From assembly GCA_003553505.1 (NCBI GenBank), contig PWEN01000043.1, positions 1-42,940 of the forward strand: DNA of 42,940 bases, read 5' to 3'. The notes under the pieces were generated by a model. The model was given only the letters and a program-made list of their open reading frames with translations. It did not search any database and was not told where the DNA came from. The position numbers and the translations under genes are program-made. This document shows positions 8,326-16,921 of the stretch, piece after piece (the first letter of the stretch is position 1; every line of letters begins with the position of its first letter). The DNA comes from Candidatus Nealsoniibacteriota bacterium (lineage in GTDB: Bacteria; Patescibacteriota; Minisyncoccia; Minisyncoccales; PWPS01).

Positions 8326-9489
8326 TTATTCTCCTAAAACAAGCATGCTTATGGTCTCATTGTGAAAAACGGACTCGTCACCTTTCTTGCTAAACGGTCC
8401 CACTTCTCCATAAGTGTAAAATCCGATAAGAGGCGTTTTTTTGCCAATCACTTCACGAACCGCATCTATTTCTTTTTCACGATCAAAGCCAAGAAGCTTG
8501 CTTCTCCCGATGCAGTTAAACATAAGCGCCGCTTTTGGTTTTTTTATTCCTTTCATAGCGCTCTTTGCAGCCTCTCTTGCAGAAGACACCGCCTCCCTGC
8601 GAGAACCTACCATAAGGCGCACCTCCGAATCTTTTTTTATGTCCACCATCAGCTCTATCTCTCCTTTTTTGTTGGCCTTTAAAAGCTCTCGCAAAAGAAC
8701 CCCTTCTTTACTAAACACGCCCAAAGGATAAGTGTATATAGTTTTGGCAAGGATGCCTCTTGAGAGCTCCTCGCAGTGCTTTCCGAAATAATCCTCATAA
8801 ACGGAAAGAGCGGGCTTATTGTCTATCTCTTGCAGAAGAGGGCCTTTTGATTTTGTTACTTTCATGGGAAGCGTCACAGGCTTCCATCCATGTCCACAAC
8901 CCGTGCCAAAAGAAAAATCTCCACTTAAAGCAACACCTACCAGCGAACCACTAAAAGATTTGCCGTTGTGATACTGGTATGTTTTTTCAAAATTAAAGTC
9001 ATCTCCCGCAAGTCCTCCTACTATAGGTGTATCCTTTCCGAGAGCACCCTTTATTCCTTCCACGGCGGCACTGCCGTTTTCTATCAATCCTTCACCAAAA
9101 ATAAGAAGAAGGGAAGGCTTTTCTTGTTTTTTTTGTATATTCTCTCCCAGTTTCTTACCTGCCTTGTAAGAGTCGTTTCCCGCTCCCCCCACACGAGAAG
9201 TGTTGACCTCCACACCATCCATGCGCAAGGCCATAACAACAACCGCGCCTTTGTAGACTTGCTCCTCCTCTGCAACTATCTCCCCCGCATCACTACACCC
9301 AACAATCTTCGCCCAGCCCGCATGCTGATCAACTCCGGAAAGTACTTTTTCATGATCATGAAGCGAAGAAGCAAAAACAATGATAAGATCGGGTGCTCCG
9401 TCCAAAAGATCAACGGCCTCCTCTGCGGCCTCCTTGCCCGCAACATAAGAGTCTTTTTCTTTACTAAAAGCTGCTATAGATTGAATCAT
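8326..9489 (-). CDS. FIST domain sensory protein
   Basis: A 387-residue soluble protein with FIST_N (residues about 30-220) followed by FIST_C (about 225-370). Typical motifs are PDLIIVFASS, VGCSDAGEIV, TPIVGGLAGDDF and the C-terminal PLIGFYTYGEVGP. FIST domains are thought to bind small ligands, perhaps amino acids, and are often joined to signalling modules. Here the domain stands alone and the likely partner is the coiled-coil gene just downstream. A leaderless-type promoter precedes it: TTGACT, 17 bases, TAAAGT, seven bases, ATG. Confidence 0.9.
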   Translation of the reverse strand: MIQSIAAFSKEKDSYVAGKEAAEEAVDLLDGAPDLIIVFASSLHDHEKVLSGVDQHAGWAKIVGCSDAGEIVAEEEQVYKGAVVVMALRMDGVEVNTSRVGGAGNDSYKAGKKLGENIQKKQEKPSLLLIFGEGLIENGSAAVEGIKGALGKDTPIVGGLAGDDFNFEKTYQYHNGKSFSGSLVGVALSGDFSFGTGCGHGWKPVTLPMKVTKSKGPLLQEIDNKPALSVYEDYFGKHCEELSRGILAKTIYTYPLGVFSKEGVLLRELLKANKKGEIELMVDIKKDSEVRLMVGSRREAVSSAREAAKSAMKGIKKPKAALMFNCIGRSKLLGFDREKEIDAVREVIGKKTPLIGFYTYGEVGPFSKKGDESVFHNETISMLVLGE

Positions 9490-9496
9490 TGCTTAT

Positions 9497-9525
9497 ACTT
9501 TAAGTTTAACCGCTTTTAAAGTCAA
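9497..9525 (-). promoter_or_regulatory. Promoter of FIST operon
   Basis: Minus strand TTGACT, a 17-base spacer and TAAAGT, with seven bases to the ATG at 9489. The -35 box overlaps the DUF1614 stop codon. No Shine-Dalgarno sequence is visible. Confidence 0.6.
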
Positions 9526-10178
9526 ATGCCGGCCAGAACGGCAGAAACTATTCCCACTATAAAGATGCCGTCAAAAACGCCCGCTCCTCCTATCGACATA
9601 ACGCCCGCTCCTTTTCTGAGTGCTATTGGAAGACGAAAAAGATCAGCTCCAATCAACACACCCAAAACTCCGGAAGAAAAAGCTGTTTCTGCAGCATGTT
9701 CGGGGGAAAGAATAAGAGCAAAAAGAGAAGCAAACAAAACAGGAAGCACAGCAGAAGAAAGCACCCCTACTCCGGGAACAAAACGCGATGAAATAAAAGA
9801 CACAAAAGCAACAACTCCAGTAGAGATAATTACAGGCTCAAGGGGTATCTCAAGCAAAAGAAAAGCAACAATGGCAAGAGGGATAAGCGCTCCACCGACA
9901 TTTATAGATATACCCTGCGTTCTCCACACATAACGATAAAAAAGTCCCAAAAAAGACGGCTCACGCACCCTTACGGTATTACTTTTTACAAGAGGTATAT
10001 TAAAAAAAGACCCCACAAACATAAAAAGAAGAACAAGCAGTGCTCCGGAGACAGAGAACCCGACACTGGTAAAACCGGCCGTGCCAAGATAAAGCAATAA
10101 AAAAGCAACTATAAAAGGAGAAAGTAGAATAAGCGCAAAAAGCGCGATAATGGCATAAAAAGTAAACATTTTATCCAT
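9522..10178 (-). CDS. DUF1614 family membrane protein
   Basis: A 218-residue integral membrane protein with about seven hydrophobic segments. The conserved end IGGAGVFDGIFIVGIVSAVLA is the signature of the DUF1614 family, which is known mainly from archaea and some bacteria and has no settled function. The ATG overlaps the ychF stop (GGATAAAATG context), so the two genes are cotranscribed and probably translationally coupled. Confidence 0.82.
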   Translation of the reverse strand: MDKMFTFYAIIALFALILLSPFIVAFLLLYLGTAGFTSVGFSVSGALLVLLFMFVGSFFNIPLVKSNTVRVREPSFLGLFYRYVWRTQGISINVGGALIPLAIVAFLLLEIPLEPVIISTGVVAFVSFISSRFVPGVGVLSSAVLPVLFASLFALILSPEHAAETAFSSGVLGVLIGADLFRLPIALRKGAGVMSIGGAGVFDGIFIVGIVSAVLAGI

Positions 10179-11190
10179 GTTTTATTTCTATCACATCTCC
10201 GTCCTGAACAACATAGTCCTTTCCTTCCAATCGCACAAGACCTTTCTTTTTTGCTTGCACAAGTCCTCCTTGAGAAACAAGGTCACTCCAATTTATCACT
10301 TCCGCTTTTATAAACTTGTTCTCAAAGTCACTGTGTATAACTCCTCCTGCACGTGGAGCTCTAGACCCCCTTTCTGTCTTCCATGCCCGCACCTCATCCT
10401 CTCCAATAGTAAAAAAAGTGATAAGATCAAGCAACTCATAGCACTTTTTTACAAGCTCATCTGTTTTTACCTCTTCTGAGAGACCAAGCGAAACCCTTTC
10501 TTCAGGAGAAAGTCCTGCAGACTGATTCTCTTCCACTATATCCATGGCAACAAAAGGAGTTTTAGAAAAGTTTAAGGAAGCACTTCCGTTCAAAACGTAA
10601 ATTTTGGGCTTCATAGTAAGTAATCCGTAAGAGTGCAACAAGATTTTCTCTTCTTCACTGAACTCTTGCTTAAAGAGATCGCTTTCACTCTCAAGTGCCT
10701 TGTAAGCCTTAAAAAGAACACTTTTTTCAAAAACAGCGTTTTCTTTTCTTGCTTTTTGCATCCTTTTTTCCACCGTTTCCAAATCCTTTAAGGCAAGCTC
10801 TGTATCAAGAAGATCGCTTTCACGCAGAGGATCAACCTCATCTCTTGTGCTTATCACAGAACTGTCCTCAAAAGCACGCAAGACGTAAACTATTGCATCC
10901 ACTCTTCTTACGTGCGAAAGAAACCTGTTTCCCAGTCCCTCTCCTCTACTTGCTCCTTCTACAAGACCGGCTATGTCCGTAAACTCAATAGAAGAGTAAA
11001 CCACTCTGCGCGGAGAAAATATGTCCGCCAATCTTTTTACTCGAAAATCGGGAACAAAAACCACACCGACGTTCGGGTCGATGGTGCAAAAAGCATAGTT
11101 AGAGCAGTCAACTCGCTTTTTGGTAAGAGTTTCAAAAAGTGTTGACTTTCCCACATTGGGAAAGCCCACTATTCCAACAGAAAGTGACAT
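10171..11190 (-). CDS. ychF: Redox-regulated ATPase/GTPase YchF (Obg family)
   Basis: A universally conserved P-loop NTPase that binds ribosomes and usually hydrolyses ATP. The P-loop is GFPNVGKST at residues 9-17. DIAGLVEGASRGEGLGNRFL is the switch II region and the family mark. A C-terminal TGS domain follows (residues about 255-339, TFFTIGEDEVRAWKTERG). The length of 339 residues is slightly short but complete. Its promoter is an extended -10 (TGTTACAAT) with seven bases to the ATG, so it is likely leaderless. DUF1614 follows in the same operon. Confidence 0.95.
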   Translation of the reverse strand: MSLSVGIVGFPNVGKSTLFETLTKKRVDCSNYAFCTIDPNVGVVFVPDFRVKRLADIFSPRRVVYSSIEFTDIAGLVEGASRGEGLGNRFLSHVRRVDAIVYVLRAFEDSSVISTRDEVDPLRESDLLDTELALKDLETVEKRMQKARKENAVFEKSVLFKAYKALESESDLFKQEFSEEEKILLHSYGLLTMKPKIYVLNGSASLNFSKTPFVAMDIVEENQSAGLSPEERVSLGLSEEVKTDELVKKCYELLDLITFFTIGEDEVRAWKTERGSRAPRAGGVIHSDFENKFIKAEVINWSDLVSQGGLVQAKKKGLVRLEGKDYVVQDGDVIEIKHG

Positions 11191-11197
11191 ATAAAAG

Positions 11198-11206
11198 ATT
11201 GTAACA
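11198..11206 (-). promoter_or_regulatory. ychF extended -10 promoter
   Basis: Minus strand TGT-TACAAT, seven bases before the ATG at 11190. There is no clear -35 box. The TG dinucleotide one base before the hexamer is the extended -10 pattern. Confidence 0.55.
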
Positions 11207-11217
11207 CGAATTTGCTC

Positions 11218-11247
11218 TTGAAATCCAGTATCAAAGTGTGATATAAA
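11218..11247 (+). promoter_or_regulatory. Promoter of small coiled-coil gene
   Basis: TTGAAA, an 18-base spacer and TATAAA. The transcript would have a leader of about 30 bases with a strong Shine-Dalgarno sequence AAAGGAGG before the ATG at 11284. It is divergent from the ychF promoter. Confidence 0.6.
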
Positions 11248-11283
11248 TAAGCCAATATATTCTCAAAAAGGAGGATTGTAAAA

Positions 11284-11592
11284 ATGGAAAGCTTAGTAAG
11301 AGTCTTGAAAGAGGAGAAAAAAGTTCTTTTAAGGTGGGGTGACAACGAAAAAAGAGGCGCCAACCCTTCTCTCATGAAAGAGGTGGCCACAGACCTGGAC
11401 AAAAAAATAAGAGAAATAGAAAAAAAGGAGAAGGAGGTCACAGAAGAAACGGTTGAGGCCCTGGAAGAGTTGCGAGAACAGCTCTTGCTGTTCTATGAGA
11501 ACGAAGAAGCGCTTCGCGCATATCCGCTAAACGACAGAGCGAACTATCTTGCCGCCCTTGCCTCAAAAATAAGGCTAAAAAAACTAATCTAG
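11284..11592 (+). CDS. Small coiled-coil protein of unknown function
   Basis: A 102-residue charged helical protein with no recognised family. Residues about 30-75 (KEVATDLDKKIREIEKKEKEVTEE and on) have heptad-like spacing. The gene has its own promoter, a perfect Shine-Dalgarno sequence at usual spacing and its own terminator, so it is a real, probably well-expressed single-gene unit. The function cannot be inferred. Confidence 0.8.
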   Translation: MESLVRVLKEEKKVLLRWGDNEKRGANPSLMKEVATDLDKKIREIEKKEKEVTEETVEALEELREQLLLFYENEEALRAYPLNDRANYLAALASKIRLKKLI

Positions 11593-11599
11593 CCCAAGC

Positions 11600-11636
11600 C
11601 CCCCGGTTAAGTATCGGGGGATTTAATTGATTTTTT
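11600..11636 (+). terminator. Intrinsic terminator
   Basis: CCCCCG, a nine-base loop, CGGGGG, then ATTTAATTGATTTTTT. The T-tract runs directly into the ATG of the carboxypeptidase gene at 11637, so that gene has no separate leader and may depend on readthrough. Confidence 0.8.
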
Positions 11637-12482
11637 ATGTTAAAATACTTAGTCATAATCCCTCTTCTTTTTGTGCCTCTCTTGTCAGAAGCACGCCTAG
11701 AAAGTTTAAGAGAAGAGATAAATAGCGTAAGAGCATCCCTATTTGACATCTACCTGCAAAGAGATCTTTGTGCAGAATCCTACATAGTTTTCAATATATC
11801 TCAAAAAAAGACCGCTTCCAGCAAGAACGTGAGCGAAAAACAGATAATAGCATCCATTACAAAACTGATGAGCGCCGTAATTGCAAAAGAGAATATTGAC
11901 ATGCAAGAAAAGATAACTATTACCCCTCCTATGCTTGCTCCTTACGGCCACAGCCCCGCTCTTTTTTCAGGATCAAAAGTGAAAGCAAGAGATCTTGTCA
12001 AAGCAAGTCTTATCCAGTCCACAAATGACGCCGCAGAAGCACTCACTTACTTTCTTGAAAAAGGAAAGTTTGTTGCTCTCATGAACAAGAAAGCAACAGA
12101 GATAGGGATGAAGAACACTTTCTTTTACGATGCTCACGGTCTTAGCATAAAAAACAAGTCCACCGCCCACGACATAGTAAAGTTATTGTTCTATATCTAC
12201 AAAAAACATCCTCATATGCTGGAAATAACAAAAAAAGAAGATTTTTATATGCATGATTACCGGGGAGCCGTTTTCAAATTTAAGAACTTGAACAATTTTC
12301 ATGAACACTCTCATTTTCTGGGAGGAAAAACAGGCTACCTTCCAGAAGCAAAGCAAACATTTGCTTCTCTCTTTGCCTTTCAAGAAAACGTTTTCGCTGT
12401 TGTAGTTCTCTGTTCGGAGAAAAGAAAAGAGGACATAGACATAATACTGCAGAATATAGAAAAATATCTCTTGCCTATTTAA
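11637..12482 (+). CDS. D-alanyl-D-alanine carboxypeptidase (S11)
   Basis: A low-molecular-weight penicillin-binding protein that trims the terminal D-Ala from peptidoglycan stem pentapeptides outside the cytoplasmic membrane. An N-terminal signal peptide (KYLVIIPLLFVPLLSEA) precedes the S11 domain. The three active-site motifs are intact: SxxK at 73-76 (SITK), SxN at 128-130 (STN) and KTG at 231-233. No C-terminal amphipathic anchor is seen. No Shine-Dalgarno sequence precedes the ATG, which lies at the end of a terminator T-tract. The 3' end overlaps pcm by eight bases, tail to tail. A second S11 domain occurs at 17595-19535. Confidence 0.9.
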   Translation: MLKYLVIIPLLFVPLLSEARLESLREEINSVRASLFDIYLQRDLCAESYIVFNISQKKTASSKNVSEKQIIASITKLMSAVIAKENIDMQEKITITPPMLAPYGHSPALFSGSKVKARDLVKASLIQSTNDAAEALTYFLEKGKFVALMNKKATEIGMKNTFFYDAHGLSIKNKSTAHDIVKLLFYIYKKHPHMLEITKKEDFYMHDYRGAVFKFKNLNNFHEHSHFLGGKTGYLPEAKQTFASLFAFQENVFAVVVLCSEKRKEDIDIILQNIEKYLLPI

Positions 12483-13074
12483 AGGGCACAAACACAAAGC
12501 CCGGAAAAATATCTTTTGACATGGATCCGTTCTTCTTTTCCAGTATTATGGAGTTCTTTGAAGGGTAGATAATCCGTCCTTGCGACAAAAGGTCTTCTCT
12601 CCAAAAAGAAGGAGGATCTTCCTGGACAGAAGCGGCAGCAATAAGGCGATGAAAAGAGACTCCCGGAGGATTTTTCCCGCTCATCGGCATCCACTCTACA
12701 CGATCAAACAGTTGAGGGTACTTTGCCACATTATTTTTTGCAAGTTCAAGCAACAAAGGAGATATCTCATAAGCGTAAACACGCCCCTCTTTCCCCACCA
12801 AAAAAGACAGGAGCGCCGTCTGCCACCCCGATCCGGCACCGATATCTATAACTGTCATTCCCGACTCTAAAGAAAGACTTTCAAGCATAAAAACAACAGT
12901 GTAGGGCTGTGATATGGTCTGATCCTCCAAGATAGGCAAGGCAGCATCTTCATAAGAGTAATCTCTCCACTCGGGAAGAACAAAATCCTTACGATCAACA
13001 AAGCGCAACGCCTCTTCTATTAAAGAGGACTGCAGTGCTCCTTTCTTTTTTAAGCGCTTTATAAGGTTTTCCAT
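12475..13074 (-). CDS. pcm: Protein-L-isoaspartate O-methyltransferase
   Basis: Repairs isoaspartyl residues in aged proteins by SAM-dependent methylation. The start at 13074 (MENLIKRLKKKG) directly follows the rtcB stop; the longer ORF start lies inside rtcB. Family motifs are the substrate loop ALPILEDQTISQPYTV and the SAM site VIDIGAGSGWQTALLS, followed by VYAYEISP. The length of 199 residues is close to the family norm. It is the last gene of the thiol-relay operon, which suggests a shared damage-repair theme (inference). Confidence 0.88.
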   Translation of the reverse strand: MENLIKRLKKKGALQSSLIEEALRFVDRKDFVLPEWRDYSYEDAALPILEDQTISQPYTVVFMLESLSLESGMTVIDIGAGSGWQTALLSFLVGKEGRVYAYEISPLLLELAKNNVAKYPQLFDRVEWMPMSGKNPPGVSFHRLIAAASVQEDPPSFWREDLLSQGRIIYPSKNSIILEKKNGSMSKDIFPGFVFVPFK

Positions 13075-13075
13075 G

Positions 13076-14443
13076 TCATCCTTTGATTGCTGCAAGAGGA
13101 AGAAGGCGAGCAACTTTTCCCGAGAGGCCGTTCTTGGAGACAATGTCAACAACGCTCTCCACGTCTTTATACGCCTCCGGAGCTTCTTCCGCAATTCCGG
13201 AAAACGACCCCGAGAGAACAGCAACACCCCTCTTTGACAGTTGACTCCTTATCTCTTCTCCTTTTATGTTTCTTTTTGCTTCCCCACGGCTCATAACACG
13301 CCCCGCTCCATGACAAGTAGAGCCAAAAGACATGCTCTCCGAACTCTCTTTGCCCACCATTATCCATGACGCTGTTCCCATAGATCCGGGAACAAGAACG
13401 GGCTGCCCCACTTCTCTGTATTTATAAGAAACCTCTTTATGTCCTTTCCAGAAAGATCTTGTAGCACCTTTTCTGTGCACAAAAAGATCATCTTCTTCGT
13501 GAACCTCTCTTTTCGCTATGTTATGAGCAACATCATACAGCATGGAAAGCTTTCCTGGAAACACCTTTCTAATGTTGTTTGCTATAGCGTGTCTATTTGC
13601 AAAAGCAAAGTTCGCCGCACAAGACATCGCCCCCCAGTATCTTGCACCACCACTACTGTTAAAGGGCATATATGCAAGTTCTTTGTCCGGAAGATCTGTG
13701 CCACTCCATTTTAAAGCCTCTTTCATGTACTCTGAAGCCACCTGATGCCCCAGTCCTCGTGATCCACAGTGGATCATCAACAGAAGTTGTCCTTCGTGTA
13801 TACCAAAAACGCGCGCAACGCTCTCGTCAACGACCTCTTTTACCACTTGCAACTCTAAAAAGTGATTCCCGGAACCAAGAGTTCCCACCTGATCAAGTCC
13901 ACGCTTTTTTGCGCTGTCACTCACGCTACGCACATCACCTTCCATGCACCCTTCTTCTTCACAGAGAACAGCATCGTCTTCTTCTCCTATTCCGTTTTCA
14001 AGAAGAAAAGAAGATCCTTTGCTCATTATACCCTCCAGATCCCCGGAAGAGATCTTGTTCTTGAATCCTTTTCCCAGACCGGAAGGCACCTTTTTTTGCA
14101 TATCTCTTGCAAGACGAGATATATCTACACTGCTTGCCGCAAGATCGCTTTTTAGAACTCTCACGCCGCAGTTTATATCAAACCCTATTGCTCCCGGAGA
14201 TATTATGCCACCCTCCTTTATGCGAGAACCTAATACACATCCAATAGGAACGCCATATCCTTCATGTATATCAGGCATCACAAAGATACTCTTTTGCAGA
14301 GTAGGAAGAGCAGCGGAGTTAACGGCCTGTTTAATGCTGTTATCCTGAGAGATCATGTTTTCGGAAGCGTAAACACGAACAGGAACATTCATGTTTCCCT
14401 TCCTTGGAACTTCCCATATATACTCTCCGACTCTCTCAAGCAT
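13076..14443 (-). CDS. rtcB: RNA-splicing ligase RtcB
   Basis: GTP- and Mn-dependent RNA ligase that joins 2',3'-cyclic phosphate (or 3'-phosphate) ends to 5'-OH ends, used in RNA repair or tRNA splicing. Conserved blocks are MPDIHEGYGVPIG, GFDINCGVRVL with the metal-binding Cys, GTLGSGNHFLE, IHCGSRGLGHQ, HRKGATRSF, PGSMGTASW and CHGAGR with the His that is guanylylated. The length of 455 residues is typical. No archease gene is adjacent. The start overlaps trxB by eight bases. Confidence 0.95.
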   Translation of the reverse strand: MLERVGEYIWEVPRKGNMNVPVRVYASENMISQDNSIKQAVNSAALPTLQKSIFVMPDIHEGYGVPIGCVLGSRIKEGGIISPGAIGFDINCGVRVLKSDLAASSVDISRLARDMQKKVPSGLGKGFKNKISSGDLEGIMSKGSSFLLENGIGEEDDAVLCEEEGCMEGDVRSVSDSAKKRGLDQVGTLGSGNHFLELQVVKEVVDESVARVFGIHEGQLLLMIHCGSRGLGHQVASEYMKEALKWSGTDLPDKELAYMPFNSSGGARYWGAMSCAANFAFANRHAIANNIRKVFPGKLSMLYDVAHNIAKREVHEEDDLFVHRKGATRSFWKGHKEVSYKYREVGQPVLVPGSMGTASWIMVGKESSESMSFGSTCHGAGRVMSRGEAKRNIKGEEIRSQLSKRGVAVLSGSFSGIAEEAPEAYKDVESVVDIVSKNGLSGKVARLLPLAAIKG

Positions 14444-15323
14444 CTTTTAGATAGTCATACATCGAAAGGGCCGCTTTTGCTCCCTCTCCGGCAGCAATAA
14501 CTATTTGCTTATAAGGCACATCAGTTACATCTCCCGCAGCAAAAAGGCCTCTTGTTTTTGTTTCACATCGTGCGTTTGTGATTATCTCCCCGCTCTCGTT
14601 AAACTCTACAAGACCCCTTGCAATATCACTTATAGGAAGAGACCCGATCTGCACAAAAAGACCATCCGCCTTCACTGTTTCAATCTTTCCGGACTCTTCA
14701 TAGTCAACTTCTTCCAAGAAAGTACTTCCTCTCAGCTCTTTTATTTCCCTCTCTTTAAAAACCTTTACACCTTTTTCTTTTGCTTTTTTCTGAAGAATCT
14801 CATCTGCGGTGATAACGGGAGAAACCTCAAAAAGAAGCACTTCTGCGGCATGATCTGTCAACTCTATTGCCGACTCAAAGCCGGCATTCCCTCCCCCAAC
14901 CACAATTACTCGCTTGCCCTTGAAAAGAGGTGCATCACAGGTAGTGCAGTAAACAACGCCTTTCCCGATAAAGTCCTTTTCTCCGGGAACACCCAGTTCT
15001 CGCGACTTCCTTCCGGAAACAATAATAACGGAGCGCGAAAGATACTCCTCGGACTCTGTCTTTATTTTAAAACCCTTCTCAAGCGAAAGGACCTTCTCTT
15101 CTTTTATGTCTATGCTATAAGAGCGCAAGTGTTTCTCAAATTTGGACATAAGCTCCGGTCCTGTTATCTCTTTTTCTCCCGGCCAGTTCTCAATAATACC
15201 CGTGAGTCCCGTCTGACCAACAAAATCCTTTGTGATTAGCAGCGTTTTAAGATTTTTACGCGCAGAGTATATTCCCGCAGTAGCTCCTGCAGGACCTCCA
15301 CCCACTATAATAACATCATACAT
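14436..15323 (-). CDS. trxB: Thioredoxin reductase
   Basis: FAD/NADPH enzyme that reduces thioredoxin-type proteins. It has the FAD site IIVGGGPAGATAGIYSAR at the N-terminus, the redox pair C126-T-T-C129 (VYCTTCDAPLF), the NADPH site VIVVGGGNAGFESA and the closing GLFAAGDVTD. The length of 295 residues is slightly short but complete. It lies 11 bases after the CcdA-like gene and overlaps rtcB, in an operon where it is the likely cytoplasmic electron source for the membrane thiol carrier. Confidence 0.93.
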   Translation of the reverse strand: MYDVIIVGGGPAGATAGIYSARKNLKTLLITKDFVGQTGLTGIIENWPGEKEITGPELMSKFEKHLRSYSIDIKEEKVLSLEKGFKIKTESEEYLSRSVIIVSGRKSRELGVPGEKDFIGKGVVYCTTCDAPLFKGKRVIVVGGGNAGFESAIELTDHAAEVLLFEVSPVITADEILQKKAKEKGVKVFKEREIKELRGSTFLEEVDYEESGKIETVKADGLFVQIGSLPISDIARGLVEFNESGEIITNARCETKTRGLFAAGDVTDVPYKQIVIAAGEGAKAALSMYDYLKDA

Positions 15324-15334
15324 ATTAAGTGCTT

Positions 15335-16450
15335 TTAAAAGTTAAAAAACCACGGTAAATAATAAAGAGCAATATAGAAAAGTACTACCGCACCCAAGAA
15401 AGTAACCCAAGTTATCATTCTCGGAGTAGCAAACCAGATGCTCTTTGTTAGCACCGCTCCCGTAAATATCACAAGCTCTATAAGCATGTAGAAGAAAAGA
15501 AAGATAACGATATAGAGTATGTGAGAAAGTAAGGATATCTCCGCTCCCGCAAGTATTCCGGAAAAAGTTAAGGGAATGCCAACAGAACAAGGAAGCTCTA
15601 CTATAGTAATAAGAGCAGCAAAAGAGATGACAGAAAGCGCAAGATAAAAACCTCCCGCTCCTGACCTCTCAAAGGCACTTTTCAGTTTCTCCGTCGCTCT
15701 TTTTGCGATGCCGGACTGCGACGCATCGCAAGTAGGTCCGTAACGGAAAAACCTCAAAAACTCCTTAAAGAAGTAAGCTCCTCCTCCCAGTGCGGCAAGT
15801 CCTATAAATATCCTTATGATCTCCTGATCCTTGATAAGCGCTTCCAAGAGCCAGCTCCATAAAAAGACAAGCGCTCCGTAAACAAGCACAGTAGTTGCTA
15901 TGAACAGCCCTCCGAACAAAAACATCTTTCTTCTGGAATCAAAGGAAAGAACAATAACAATGATAAGAATTAACGCCCCTATAGAGCAAACGTTAAATCC
16001 GTCCACTATGCCCAGTCCGGCAGCAGCAAGCGGGAGAGACCACTTGCTCGTATCAACCTCTATGTTGAGTATGGGAATAGTTGCAATGCAGCAATCCCTT
16101 TCTACTATTTCTCCTTCAATGGCATCTATGATATTTTTCTCTTGCTTTGAAGAGAAGCTGGTAGGCTGTAGAAAGCTTTCTCCGATAAATATAGTAGGAG
16201 CCATGAGATAGTAGTCCTCCACCCCGTGCTGCTCAGCGATCTCTTTTAATTTTTCAGTTTCACTTATGCTATAAATCTCAAGTTCCACCCCATCCCTTTC
16301 CTCTGCTATGTTCTCTAAAAACTTCTCTGTTTCCGCACAAACAGGGCATAGTCTGTCCTCAAAATAATAAACAGTTACAGGCTCACTTTCCGCCAAAGAA
16401 ATAAATGGGAAAGCAAAAAAAATCAAAAGTAGAAAAAGAAGCTTTTTCAT
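15335..16450 (-). CDS. Thioredoxin-like domain fused to CcdA/DsbD-type membrane thiol carrier
   Basis: A 371-residue membrane protein. A signal sequence (1-20) precedes a thioredoxin/glutaredoxin-like domain with C35-P-V-C38 (VYYFEDRLCPVCAE). After C120-C121 comes a transmembrane part with about six or seven helices. These hold single cysteines at C154 (GFNVCSIGAL) and C288 (ELPCSVGIPL), placed as the electron-carrying pair of CcdA/DsbD proteins. Such proteins move reducing equivalents from cytoplasmic thioredoxin to the outside. The external thioredoxin domain precedes the carrier, whereas in DsbD a thioredoxin domain is C-terminal. TrxB downstream and an anchored thioredoxin upstream fit one relay. 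Confidence 0.87.
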   Translation of the reverse strand: MKKLLFLLLIFFAFPFISLAESEPVTVYYFEDRLCPVCAETEKFLENIAEERDGVELEIYSISETEKLKEIAEQHGVEDYYLMAPTIFIGESFLQPTSFSSKQEKNIIDAIEGEIVERDCCIATIPILNIEVDTSKWSLPLAAAGLGIVDGFNVCSIGALILIIVIVLSFDSRRKMFLFGGLFIATTVLVYGALVFLWSWLLEALIKDQEIIRIFIGLAALGGGAYFFKEFLRFFRYGPTCDASQSGIAKRATEKLKSAFERSGAGGFYLALSVISFAALITIVELPCSVGIPLTFSGILAGAEISLLSHILYIVIFLFFYMLIELVIFTGAVLTKSIWFATPRMITWVTFLGAVVLFYIALYYLPWFFNF

Positions 16451-16456
16451 ATCAAC

Positions 16457-16921
16457 TTATATTTTACAACCAACCTCTTCCCCTAGAGACTGAGGACTCC
16501 TGTCTCCTCTATAAACCTCACCACCTATCTGTATTTCGGGAACATAATCCCCCTGCATCTCCTTACTGCAAATCTGAGCCTCACGAGTACACTCCACATA
16601 AACGGGATCTATAACGTCACTTCCTCCAAACTCCTGCACCAAATCCCTGCAAGCGGGACAAGTACTGCTGCCATAAATAACAACGCCTTCATTTTTAAGG
16701 CACTCTACAAGGCCATTCATCTCTTCCTCTCTCTCTGTAGATTCTTGACCGTTCTCCTGCTTGGCTTTTTCCTCTTCTTTTGCAGAGTCTTGAGTACTTT
16801 CCTGTTTGGTTCTTTCCTCTTCTTCTGCAGGAGCCTTTTTAATGTCATCTATCTGCGTAACATAAACGGCTCCCCCTACTAAAAGCACGGCAAAAAGCGC
16901 CGCTAAAAGTGTTTCTTTCAT
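16457..16921 (-). CDS. Membrane-anchored thioredoxin-fold protein
   Basis: A 154-residue protein with one N-terminal membrane helix (LLAALFAVLLVGGAVYV), a charged repetitive linker (residues about 30-68, rich in K, Q, E and S), and a compact thioredoxin-like domain. The redox motif is C88-P-A-C91 in IYGSSTCPACRDL; later parts PEIQIGG and GDRSPQSLGEEVGC complete the fold. Extra cysteines lie at 74 and near the C-terminus. It is probably an extracytoplasmic disulfide reductase or isomerase served by the CcdA-like protein six bases downstream. Confidence 0.85.
   Translation of the reverse strand: MKETLLAALFAVLLVGGAVYVTQIDDIKKAPAEEEERTKQESTQDSAKEEEKAKQENGQESTEREEEMNGLVECLKNEGVVIYGSSTCPACRDLVQEFGGSDVIDPVYVECTREAQICSKEMQGDYVPEIQIGGEVYRGDRSPQSLGEEVGCKI

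Noticed and set aside
13672-14064. 130-residue plus-strand ORF opposite rtcB
   Set aside because: It is the antisense of RtcB with no independent start signal.
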